Origin: Acanthococcus lagerstroemiae
Lineage: Eukaryota > Arthropoda > Insecta > Hemiptera > Eriococcidae
NCBI GenBank assembly: GCA_031841125.1
Contig: CM063107.1
Coordinates: 26,058,499-26,122,498 of the forward strand
Length of the DNA: 64,000 bases
Direction: 5' to 3'
Shown here: positions 59,801 through 62,029 of the stretch, piece by piece
How the letters are laid out: every line of letters begins with the position of its first letter
How positions within the stretch are numbered: position 1 is the first letter of the stretch
Program-made: the position numbers and the translations under genes
The notes under the pieces: model-generated
The model's input: only the letters and a program-made list of their open reading frames with translations
Told to the model about the DNA's origin: nothing
Database searches by the model: none

Positions 59801-60350
59801 CTCAGGTAGCGAACAGCTAGCATAGCTTGGCTCTTCATTACTGAACTTCCAGTGTCTTCCCAACCATAGCCAACGTGTTCATATTCACGGGGTTATTTTT
59901 TAAATACAAATTATTTGTTCGTCCTCGTTGCCCTCAACAATTCTTAGTTTTTTCTTGGTGGCGTCATTCATATATCCGTAGCGTCCGTGCCAATTTTAGA
60001 AAAATGAATAATGTAATAAAACTGCGACGCAACGTGCTTCATCATACAATCCGAATCACATGTACCATATTTTTCAGTCCGTAATGGTAAATTACAGCGA
60101 GTAAATTGCACGTCTCTGACACTGTGTATAACTTATACTATACCTGCAGCGTCGTTAAATGTGTAACTATGTATAAACGACGTATTCGTGACTGGTTCCC
60201 AGTATAATCAAGACTTTTCTCTCTCTTATTACAGTTTATCCGCAAAAACAACCGTACCCCTACGCTGGATATCCGACGACTGCAACCGCTTACCCGGCTG
60301 GTCCATACTACCATGGTTCGCAGTACGGCCACGGACCCTACAATTACTAG
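11127..60350 (+). CDS. Spliced gene for a claudin/CACNG-like four-transmembrane protein (six 3' exons; first TM exon missing)
   Basis: Six exons with GT...AG borders join in one frame (phases 1,1,1,0,1) to give 252 residues plus stop, counted from the ATG at 11133. The product is probably an integral plasma-membrane protein of the PMP22/EMP/MP20/claudin superfamily, whose members form septate/tight junctions or act as channel auxiliary subunits. Visible: the first extracellular loop with GLF-x-x-C (residues 30-35) and a second Cys (C55), matching the family W-GLW-C-C loop; an NRT glycosylation site (67-69); TM2 about 85-108; TM3 about 117-137; TM4 about 172-197; and a Tyr/Pro/Gly-rich cytoplasmic tail ending YNY. 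C-TNIDYF in loop 1 and YDWSFY before TM4 recall stargazin-type gamma subunits. TM1 is absent, and codons upstream of the ATG stay open to the acceptor, so a 5' exon probably precedes it. The exact subfamily is not assigned. Confidence 0.88.
12418..12850 (-). mobile_element. tRNA-derived SINE, family A, copy 1
   Basis: On the minus strand the head contains box A-like GGCCAAGTGGTAA and box B-like GGTTCGAGTCC, followed by a conserved body and a CCTGAAGAAGAA tail. It aligns with copies at 31655, 32265 and 47938. Short open frames inside it are not genes. Confidence 0.85.
13099..13422 (+). mobile_element. Inverted-repeat element with 70-75 bp arms
   Basis: GTTTTTAGGGTGTGCCAATT and the following 55 bases (13099-13175) are inverted at 13350-13422. 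The arms contain CTGAAGATGG...GTCGAAAGCGC. No coding frame and no target duplication found. Confidence 0.78.
14060..16937. other. Intron 1 segment without recognised genes
   Basis: The longest frame (116 codons, minus, 14518-14868) shows no family resemblance and is low complexity. No TIR pairs were noticed. Confidence 0.4.
16938..17361 (+). mobile_element. MITE with 33-bp TIRs
   Basis: GAAGATACGGTTTCCAAACT and onward to TTAGTCCAA (16938-16970) is inverted at 17329-17361 with one mismatch. No target duplication was assigned. Non-coding. Confidence 0.8.
17936..18103 (+). mobile_element. MITE (168 bp) with GATGGT..CGGGGCAAA ends
   Basis: Start GATGGTGCCGGGGCAAAC and end TTTTGCCCCGATACCATC are inverted. 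The subterminal GTCATTTTGTTT is also inverted. No target duplication is visible. Confidence 0.78.
18153..18772 (+). mobile_element. Long-TIR MITE of about 0.6 kb, copy 2
   Basis: It aligns end to end with 8976-9577 (TGTAGCAGTTTCTATGAAAA start, TTTTTATAGAAACTGCCACA end). Flanking dinucleotides are TA on both sides, compatible with a TA target. It lies in intron 1. Confidence 0.85.
18961..19107 (+). mobile_element. hAT MITE related to the 6-kb copy
   Basis: Ends CAGGCGCGAATCCATG and CTGGATCCGAGGCTG are inverted. Long G run at 18977. No target duplication was found. Confidence 0.6.
19108..21409. other. Intron 1 segment without recognised genes
   Basis: Apart from the 41-bp duplication at 20596 nothing was recognised. 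TGCAGCTTCGCAGT near 20695 (complement) also occurs near 29830, a short dispersed match. Confidence 0.4.
20596..20677 (+). repeat. 41-bp tandem duplication
   Basis: CCAACCCTT...TTTACTATTCAAAGTCAG occurs twice head to tail at 20596 and 20637. Confidence 0.7.
21410..21545 (+). repeat. 33-bp minisatellite
   Basis: CTAGATTCTCAATTCGCTTG starts units at 21421, 21454, 21487 and 21522. Read on the minus strand each unit is 11 codons (ENLDVNIIKRI-like). Confidence 0.8.
21545..21900 (-). pseudogene. Broken coding remnant next to the minisatellite
   Basis: Minus-strand frames ALPPVATEGMYDAENEQLASEQ (near 21870-21800) and RRRIVYNITRSIKEKYYVQR (near 21720) are charged and helix-like, interrupted by stops and followed by the 11-residue repeat. 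Not identified; possibly a transposon accessory protein. Confidence 0.3.
22086..22737 (+). mobile_element. Long-TIR element (652 bp) flanked by 15-bp direct repeats
   Basis: The ends share about 50 bp or more of inverted sequence (CAATTTGGTCGACTGCAAGG, then TGGTCGACTTAC). AATCAGAATTCACGA lies at both flanks (22071-22085, 22738-22752). Short TGGTCGA motifs repeat within each arm, as in foldback elements. The interior has only short frames. Confidence 0.8.
23861..23884 (+). repeat. 24-base A tract
   Basis: An uninterrupted A run. No retroposon body was recognised upstream of it. Confidence 0.95.
24960..25450 (+). repeat. Tandem repeat of about 211 bp with inverted arms
   Basis: TCATATTCAAATTTTACCTA recurs at 25061 and 25272. 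Each unit has arms of about 42 bp around GCTTTATAGCG...CAGATAGG and its inverse CCTATCTG...CGCTATAAAGC. The open frame over this block is a by-product of the repeat. Confidence 0.7.
25500..25565 (-). mobile_element. SINE family B tail fragment
   Basis: ACCCGAGCCCTGGAACCGCC and TTCGAGCATTACC match the 3' part of the SINE at 42889; the tRNA head is missing. Confidence 0.6.
26575..27369 (-). pseudogene. LINE C-terminal region
   Basis: A 264-residue frame, the longest in the window, continues from the RT thumb: VDRFVYLDSM (usually YLGS), SGEIRRRI, STKLKLVKTLVFPVFLYG, TWTVTADDRRRINALEMW, RRMLRIPWTAKRTN. This is the conserved C-terminus of RTE-like pol proteins. It ends naturally at 26575, which marks the end of the protein. 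Confidence 0.88.
27297..28113 (-). pseudogene. LINE reverse transcriptase domain (frameshifted, altered active site)
   Basis: Two frames cover the RT core: GADDITAEMLR, GMWPDDWTESVFISIHKKGS, then after a frameshift YNKAFDYVYWGKLW (catalytic motif A Asp), VRQGCILSSILFNIY (motif B) and NLRFPDDTS, where the usual catalytic box is YADD. The Phe-Pro change next to the two Asp would probably damage the polymerase. The frameshift lies around 27740-27850. Confidence 0.88.
28138..28647 (-). pseudogene. LINE linker region between endonuclease and RT
   Basis: A 169-residue frame rich in Lys, Arg and Glu (WLSRETIDLVEKRR, RRECRRDKNTFLEGICEQ) occupies the usual place between endonuclease and reverse transcriptase. 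It ends in a stop at 28138, just upstream of the RT start, where an active element would be continuous. No catalytic motif is expected here. Confidence 0.7.
28696..29477 (-). pseudogene. LINE endonuclease domain (frameshifted)
   Basis: Two overlapping frames encode endonuclease/exonuclease/phosphatase-fold motifs: GTWNIRGLG, GLAETHLKN (catalytic Glu), a DFNDNVG segment where families have GDFN, and TDHQLL near the end (catalytic Asp-His). A frameshift near 29030-29040 separates the N-terminal and C-terminal halves. In a live element this domain would nick target DNA for target-primed reverse transcription. Confidence 0.82.
29481..30956. other. Intron 1 segment; possible trace of a hAT transposase
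   Basis: On the minus strand at 30914-30870 the peptide KRKRVRLYLEFGFT resembles the start of BED-zinc-finger hAT transposases (…YLKFGFT). What follows does not match, so only a trace is proposed. Confidence 0.3.
30957..31060 (-). mobile_element. 102-bp short retroposon, third copy
   Basis: In reverse orientation it carries the CTTGAAAGGGTAGTTTCTGG and GCATGCATCGCAATACG blocks of the family. Target duplications were not identified. Confidence 0.55.
31655..32068 (-). mobile_element. tRNA-derived SINE, family A, copy 2
   Basis: Minus-strand copy with head at 32068 (GGTTCGAGTCC present as GGACTCGAACCC on the plus strand) and body shared with copy 1. The tail is truncated near 31655. Confidence 0.85.
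32265..32872 (+). mobile_element. tRNA-derived SINE, family A, copy 3 (interrupted by a MITE)
   Basis: The head has TGACCAAGTGGTAACG and GGTTCGAGTCCCGCC, and the body matches the other copies. It is split at 32557 by a TA-flanked MITE and ends with GCACCTGAAGAAGAAAA. It lies head-to-head with copy 2, about 200 bp apart. Confidence 0.87.
32557..32700 (+). mobile_element. TA-target MITE (144 bp) inside a SINE
   Basis: Ends AACTCTGGTCCAGTTAAGA and TCTTAACTGGACCAGACTT are inverted with one mismatch, and TA flanks both sides. Removing it with one TA restores the SINE sequence seen at 48220. This fits the Tc1/mariner superfamily. Confidence 0.85.
33395..34603 (+). mobile_element. Non-autonomous hAT element, copy 2
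   Basis: Ends CAATGGCGTGC and GCACGCCACTG are near-inverted copies, and a perfect 8-bp duplication TTAGAAGG flanks it (33387-33394 and 34604-34611). The same nested CAGGGACGTACC MITE sits at the same internal position as in copy 1, so that insertion is older than the spread of this element. Confidence 0.9.
34093..34421 (+). mobile_element. MITE with CAGGGACGTACC ends, nested in hAT copy 2
   Basis: The insertion site is the same as in copy 1. Flanks are TGTCAATT and TGTCTATT (one mismatch). The right end has decayed to GTACGTTCCAG. Confidence 0.85.
35060..35812 (-). mobile_element. 5'-truncated LINE, 3' portion
   Basis: On the minus strand the end of an RT/C-terminal region is readable: LTINTNKPVLLSN, then KIPLEMKKKIWESC, LPVLLYGSQTW and, near the end, GRPAIYWVDEIRQHAG and RWKRVGEAYARRW. 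Stops interrupt it. An A-rich tail follows at about 35060-35040 on the element strand. The C-terminal signature resembles RTE-type endonuclease/reverse transcriptases, a lineage different from the 26.6-kb copy. Confidence 0.75.
36503..36600 (-). mobile_element. 102-bp short retroposon, fourth copy
   Basis: In reverse orientation it shows TGGTGCGGTGTC, GTGCACCGCCATACG and the flanking spacing of the family; the GAAA-loop hairpin region is diverged. Target duplications were not identified. Confidence 0.5.
37031..37245 (-). mobile_element. CAGGGACGTACC-family MITE, dispersed copy
   Basis: Ends AGGGACGTACCGAAG and CCGGTACATCCCTG are inverted. The body matches the nested copies in the opposite orientation. 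No target duplication was found. Confidence 0.7.
37482..37592 (+). CDS. Exon B of tetraspan gene: second Cys of extracellular loop
   Basis: The acceptor TTTTATTTTCAG ends at 37481 and the donor GTAAGT starts at 37593. The exon enters and leaves in phase 1. It encodes the rest of extracellular loop 1, including ETHCTNIDYFIP with the second conserved Cys and an N-glycosylation sequon NRT. The acidic stretch and the CxxIDYF pattern resemble the loop of calcium-channel gamma subunits. A MITE sits 44 bp beyond its donor. Confidence 0.88.
37637..37800 (+). mobile_element. hAT MITE (164 bp) next to exon B
   Basis: Ends CAGGCGCATAGATAC and GCATCTACGCGCCTG are inverted, with 8-bp flanks CTTACCTA and CCTACCTA (one mismatch). 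It begins 44 bp downstream of the exon B splice donor. Confidence 0.85.
37960..38055 (-). repeat. CAGGGACGTACC-family MITE fragment
   Basis: Only an internal part is present (AGAGTTTTCCTGGG, a G run, CTGATTCAACTCAAAATTCT). A block AGAGCAGTAGCAGATCCAAA directly upstream (37898-37957) is duplicated at 36861-36925. Confidence 0.5.
38338..38648 (+). mobile_element. MITE with GTTTCAGAAATGACG-type ends
   Basis: TGATAGTTTCAGAAATGATG (38349 on) is inverted as GACGTCATTTCTGAAACGAT (38613 on). About 310 bp, non-coding. Confidence 0.6.
38740..39110 (+). repeat. Helitron-flanking repeat, upstream copy
   Basis: This segment aligns with 40905-41310 on the other side of the helicase (shared ACCACAATCT, CATTTGACC, GTTCAGGT, ATTTTACTGAT and CTTTGAAACGATAT blocks in the same order). 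It is non-coding. Direct repeats on both sides of the helicase suggest they belong to one composite element. Confidence 0.65.
39215..39490 (+). repeat. Direct repeat pair abutting the helicase frame
   Basis: Two copies of about 100 bp (39217-39317 and 39376-39490) share GTCTGAGGAGAGT and GGTAACAACCAACTCAACC. The second copy runs directly into the helicase frame at 39497. Confidence 0.7.
39449..40294 (+). pseudogene. Helitron-type Pif1/RecD helicase, C-terminal fragment
   Basis: An open frame of about 280 codons encodes the C-terminal half of a Pif1-like helicase of the kind fused to Rep in Helitron transposons. Visible in order: DAGEKQFSEFLLQIGNG (near 39497), VAILAPKNDRCQKINNKIL, the LTGLPPNKLHLVGAIVMLLRN segment split by short spacers, LLNGTRLIV, KLAFCMTINKAQGQTLEKVG (motif V) and YVALSRTTS (motif VI), then a natural stop at 40292. 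The Walker A and B half and the Rep domain are missing. The sequence just upstream of DAGEK is a copy of a local repeat and ends in an acceptor-like CTCCAG, so the frame may start at a splice site or at a rearrangement break. The frame is intact, which suggests recent activity of a related element. Confidence 0.85.
40360..41640 (+). repeat. Repeats downstream of the helicase
   Basis: The block starting TTGTATTTCATGAAAAATTT occurs near 40370, 40476 and 41309. The block from TATTTATGATGC to GGTCCGGGAGAGATTTGTACC occurs at about 40770-40906 and 41490-41628. The period of the larger repeat is about 730 bp. Within it a 63-bp unit is tandemly duplicated at 40991-41119. A 102-bp retroposon has entered at 40607. 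Confidence 0.7.
40607..40708 (+). mobile_element. 102-bp short retroposon with 11-bp target duplication
   Basis: Flanked by perfect direct repeats TTCGGTGATTT (40596-40606 and 40709-40719). Three other copies lie at 2139, 30957 and 36503. The complement contains a GNRA-type hairpin (CCCGAAAGGG) and a second hairpin around GTATGCG...CGCCATAC. There is no tRNA box A/B. The class is unknown; target duplications of variable length fit LINE-driven retroposition. Confidence 0.7.
41641..42888. other. Intron 2 segment without recognised features
   Basis: A+T-rich DNA with short frames only. Confidence 0.4.
42889..43091 (-). mobile_element. tRNA-derived SINE, family B
   Basis: On the minus strand, box A TTGGCCGAGTGGAT and box B GAGTTCGAGCCC form a tRNA-like head, but acceptor arms do not pair, so it is not a tRNA gene. 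The tail CCCGAGCCCTGGAA (plus strand) recurs at 25510. Confidence 0.8.
43092..44782. other. Intron 2 segment with degenerate GATGATCT repeats
   Basis: Mostly unique sequence; from 44480 to 44700 variants of GATGATCT recur. Long G run at 43663. Confidence 0.4.
44783..44862 (+). repeat. Compound microsatellite (CT)n(CACT)n(CA)n
   Basis: Runs of TC, then CACT, then TC and CA dinucleotides, uninterrupted by unique sequence. Confidence 0.95.
45597..45675 (+). mobile_element. 79-bp perfect-hairpin element, copy 1
   Basis: Two identical 32-bp inverted arms (TGAGGAGTTATCTGTC onwards) surround a 15-base loop. TA flanks both sides. It sits in the 161-bp satellite. Confidence 0.85.
46233..46311 (-). 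mobile_element. 79-bp perfect-hairpin element, copy 2 (opposite orientation)
   Basis: Arms are identical to copy 1; the loop is the reverse complement with one change. Removing it with one TA restores the empty satellite unit exactly (ATCAATATATGTACAGGC, as at 45902 and 46063). Confidence 0.88.
47026..47336 (-). CDS. Terminal coding exon of an unidentified gene, antisense in intron 2
   Basis: On the minus strand a strong acceptor (TTTGTTTTTCCAG) is followed by 102 open codons and a TAG at 47028-47026. The predicted peptide starts CVNLKEPRTVRIYIVDLW, contains NWQDCERTRLTILPGDYI and SPYQADTRSHSEYMRKMY, and ends in a basic tail (KRYLMKAIKKIKQRIRFN). It is balanced in composition and does not look like a transposon relic or simple sequence. 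I do not recognise the family. It lies 384 bp upstream of exon C of the tetraspan gene on the other strand. It could be a nested gene or a decaying retained exon. The frame and the acceptor are seen; the function is unknown. Confidence 0.5.
47721..47858 (+). CDS. Exon C of tetraspan gene: TM2 and start of TM3
   Basis: Acceptor TTCACAG ends at 47720; donor GTACGT begins at 47859. Phase 1 in and out. It encodes TM2 (SAIALFIVSFFVIFVAFW followed by TGVAGCW), a short basic cytoplasmic turn WRRSPGN, and the first part of TM3 (ATAILILLS). The join with exon B makes a His codon and the join with exon D a Cys codon. Confidence 0.9.
47938..48410 (+). mobile_element. tRNA-derived SINE, family A, copy 4, filling intron 3
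   Basis: The head (AGATAAGTGGTAACGTGCCC and a degenerate box B GGATCGAGTCC), body and tail (GCGCCTGAAAAAAC) match the family. It occupies most of the 622-bp intron between exons C and D, right after a 20-T tract. Confidence 0.87.
48481..48578 (+). CDS. Exon D of tetraspan gene: end of TM3 and second loop
   Basis: Acceptor TGTCACAG ends at 48480; donor GTAAGT begins at 48579. The exon completes TM3 (LLSAGAMGFW) and encodes the second extracellular loop, rich in Glu, Tyr and Arg and ending EWQQ. It ends in phase 0. The intron before it is only 622 bp and is mostly one SINE. Confidence 0.88.
48834..49128 (+). repeat. Tandem repeat of about 115 bp
   Basis: TTTACTTCGGCACACA, TTAACTTGGGCACATT and TTTACTTTGGCACACA begin three units at 48835, 48948 and 49066, each with a following AAAACGTTAC-like block. 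A fourth piece lies beyond the foldback at 49738. Confidence 0.6.
49201..49705 (+). mobile_element. Large foldback element
   Basis: Arms of about 230 bp (from GACTCAACACTTCATT inward) are inverted at roughly 90 percent identity by eye and nearly meet near 49455. Outside them GACT-rich simple sequence is also inverted. Frames on both strands over the arms are mirror images, not genes. Confidence 0.8.
49940..50245 (+). mobile_element. LINE 3' terminus ending in (ATC)n
   Basis: A short plus-strand frame encodes CLKRTDKLIGHSLRHLG, followed after stops by MKELAQIERNGE and a tail of TCATCATCATCAT. It aligns over about 250 bp with 57120-57375, so both are 3' ends of the same LINE family. The upstream part is missing, as expected of 5' truncation. 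Confidence 0.72.
50809..51319 (+). repeat. Interleaved inverted repeats (A, B, A', B')
   Basis: A (50809-50932) is inverted at 51123-51229 and B (50981-51060) is inverted at 51252-51319. All four carry the end motif GTTAAGCGTAACAGAACCAACC or its inverse in variant form. No coding. Confidence 0.8.
51413..51672 (+). mobile_element. MITE with TGCCCCAAGAAATGTAC ends
   Basis: GTGCCCCAAGAAATGTAC near 51421 is inverted near 51643-51662 and pairing extends to both sides. Length about 260 bp. Non-coding. Confidence 0.65.
52581..52758 (+). mobile_element. Foldback MITE (178 bp)
   Basis: ATTCGGACTTCCCA is inverted as TGGGAAGTCCGAAT, and inside it CTTATCAACGTTAGGAT is inverted perfectly as ATCCTAACGTTGATAAG. 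Confidence 0.75.
53132..53177 (-). CDS. Possible first exon of the antisense gene
   Basis: On the minus strand an ATG at 53177 opens 15 codons (MSVYYELCTAEELIV) and ends in phase 1 directly at a consensus donor GTAAGT. The phase is compatible with the acceptor at 47337-47338, giving a 118-residue protein. The join is a hypothesis: the intron would be 5.8 kb and would contain exons C and D of the tetraspan gene on the opposite strand. A one-in-three chance of phase agreement makes this weak support on its own. Confidence 0.25.
53593..53758 (+). CDS. Exon E of tetraspan gene: TM4
   Basis: Acceptor TTTTTACGTAG ends at 53592; donor GTAATG begins at 53759. It encodes SYDWSFYLAW leading into TM4 (TGVGFTLASAILFSGAAICL), then a charged cytoplasmic stretch (RGEREREEA). 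WSFY before TM4 is shared with stargazin-like proteins. It enters in phase 0 and leaves in phase 1. Confidence 0.9.
54690..57375 (+). mobile_element. Decayed LINE, split by a hAT MITE
   Basis: Plus-strand fragments follow LINE order. Endonuclease remnants at 54728-54934 include IIMGDWNSRIG and NESAERLIQFCAKYNL. RT remnants at 55975-56268 include LQKGKALGVDEMPVELLQ and EEMPEDFRKSAIVTIPK, with EFGFRESRDI near 56340. C-terminal scraps to about 57200 include EEVSEFCYLG and RRNKLIGHN. Many stops and frameshifts break it. The 3' end matches the fragment at 49.94 kb. A 289-bp hAT MITE interrupts it at 55561. It lies in intron 5. Confidence 0.82.
55561..55849 (+). mobile_element. hAT MITE (289 bp) inserted in the LINE
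   Basis: Terminal inverted repeats CAGGGGTCACCAAAT and AATTTGTGATCCCTG (complement CAGGGATCACAAATT) bound it. It is flanked by a perfect 8-bp duplication CTATATAG (55553-55560 and 55850-55857), the hAT hallmark. No coding capacity. The subterminal GCGGACCGCGGTCC is typical of hAT families. Removing the element and one duplication restores continuous LINE-derived sequence. Confidence 0.92.
57724..58150 (+). mobile_element. tRNA-derived SINE, family C
   Basis: The head contains box A GATGGCCGAGTGG and box B GGGTTCGAATCCC. Acceptor ends do not pair, and a body of about 370 bp of non-tRNA sequence follows. Single copy in this window. Confidence 0.75.
58190..58680 (+). repeat. Degenerate simple sequence based on AAATTGTCAATAAATTG
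   Basis: Variants of AATTGTCAATAAATTG and AAATTGACAATAAG recur every 15-30 bases; a further patch is near 59255-59340. Non-coding. Confidence 0.75.
58655..59245 (+). mobile_element. LINE C-terminal scrap in intron 5
   Basis: Translated pieces resemble the region after the RT core: KEVKKFKH, KVRSKVEQAKRVFCQKGDIM, FERIFGA (for TYIWSVA) and, near the end, RNEKITMGERKVER. Stops and frameshifts are frequent. It is surrounded by degenerate A+T-rich simple sequence. Confidence 0.6.
59394..59553 (-). mobile_element. CAGGGACGTACC-family MITE, partial copy
   Basis: The left end CAGGGACGTGCCAAAGAG and the body (CTGATTCAACTCGAAATTCC) match the family. The other end is lost near a second hAT-like motif CAGGGCCGGC. 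Confidence 0.6.
60235..60350 (+). CDS. Exon F of tetraspan gene: cytoplasmic tail and stop
   Basis: Acceptor CTCTTATTACAG ends at 60234. The frame runs for 38 residues to TAG at 60348-60350. The product is a Tyr/Pro/Gly tail (YPQKQPYPYAGYP and then repeated YxxG/GPY motifs) ending PYNY. A C-terminal aromatic residue is reminiscent of claudin PDZ-binding ends, but no canonical PDZ ligand is claimed. Confidence 0.88.
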
Positions 60351-61380
60351 AATGACGGCTGGGCTGACCCAATAATTGGCGTATCGAAGTGTAGGCCTAA
60401 AATATTTGTGCTCAAGAAAGAAGAAGAAAAAAAAAACTTTGTAAATAATGATGAACGTTTCTGTGTAAAACCTACGTGACTCCAAACCGTCCATCCAGAA
60501 CGTATATGATCGATGATACTCAATTTGAAAGTTGTGCACGCTGATTCCGGCCTCAAAAAGCTTCCGGCAACAATTGGCGTCGTGTGTAATGAATTTCGGC
60601 CAATCGCCTCGGTACTGTTTTGGAACCAAGTGCTAATCTCGCGAACACCTTCGCCAGGATTCAACGGGTGCCCTCCGATCGATGGTGAATCGCGGAAATT
60701 CCGAATCAAACTTCGATACGTGTTTTTCATTCTTCTGCATTTTATGGCGAACTGTTTCTATTAATTTGGCTGTTATTATCGCTGCTGTTATTTTATATTT
60801 TATTTTAGAGATACTCGGAAGTTTTTTGAAACCCTTATTTATTGCCTACCTATTTTTAGAGTTCATCTCGCGTTTTAATTAGTTTTGTAATACCTATAAT
60901 CGTTTTATACCGTCCGAAGCAGTGGTGAGTAATGTGTGTGAATGTGTGTCAATTCTTTGGAATATTGGTATCAGTCTGAAGTCCACTAAAAGTAGATCTT
61001 TGGTGTCAGTGGCCTTGGGTGGATTTTGTAAATAAGATATCCTGTAGGTACTGCGGATTCATCAGTATTTTGAATCTCGTTGAGAGTAATGATAAGAATA
61101 CTTTTAGTAGTTCAGTTAGAAAATTGATCTTAATTTTTTATGTTCGAAGATCGAGCGAGTGCATATTATGCACCGCCCCATCAAAATAGCTCAATTTGGA
61201 CTGATATCTACTTTTTTTGTATTATAAAATTCATTTTTGTTCTTAGTGTTAATTTATGAATTATTTTATTAAAATTCTCTCTTACTATACACAATTATTG
61301 TATTTAATTTTAATTTTGTAAAATATATTTATTAATTCTTGTTAAACGAACAAATAGAACTACGATGAAATTGTCATGCT
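60351..61380 (+). other. Probable 3' UTR of tetraspan gene
   Basis: This A+T-rich stretch follows the stop codon and shows no recognised repeat or open frame. There is no clear AATAAA; ATTAAA near 61268 followed by T-rich sequence is the best polyadenylation candidate. The extent is inferred, not seen. Confidence 0.35.
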
Positions 61381-62029
61381 CTGTTCCAGAATGCTTCCAA
61401 TTCCAGCCAGGAAGGCTGCAGACGTGGGCATTGTTCTGATGAATATATTAACGGCTTTTGGCCGACATGGGTGCAAGTAAAATTTCAGAAAACGACACTC
61501 ATTACAAGTAAAGCCCCTGAACATGTTTTGAATTCTTACAAATTTGAATGGAAGGGGGTGCTTCAACAAATTACAAAAGCCTGTTATATCGAATTCGATA
61601 TCATCTAATTTACAATGTTGCTGGATATTCTAAATTTTTTTGTGATAGAAAATAGCTAAGCTAAATTTACCTATTCTTATTGGGGATTAAGCACTTTATT
61701 GAGGTTGTATGTCAGTGGCGGCGCAGCACACAGCTCTAATGTATTAAGTATCTGACACATTTGGCGTACATTTGAAACAAACGTCGAATAGGTTATTCGA
61801 CATTGAAGGCTGCATGTCTCGTTTCCAGTTATCCTCCCTCATGAACATTTATCCTATACAAGGGTTGACAGGATTTCATGAAACACCAGCAAAATACTCT
61901 TATTACCGGAAGCTTTGGCCTGTGCAAGTCAAGTGTGTCCACTTGCTAAATAAAGTCAGAACTATTGAAAAAGACACATGCAATTTTTCCCATTAAGACG
62001 TGCATACGTGACTTCAAAATTTTAAAATT
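61381..62029. other. Downstream flank of the tetraspan gene
   Basis: No gene or repeat recognised before the satellite begins near 62030. Confidence 0.4.
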
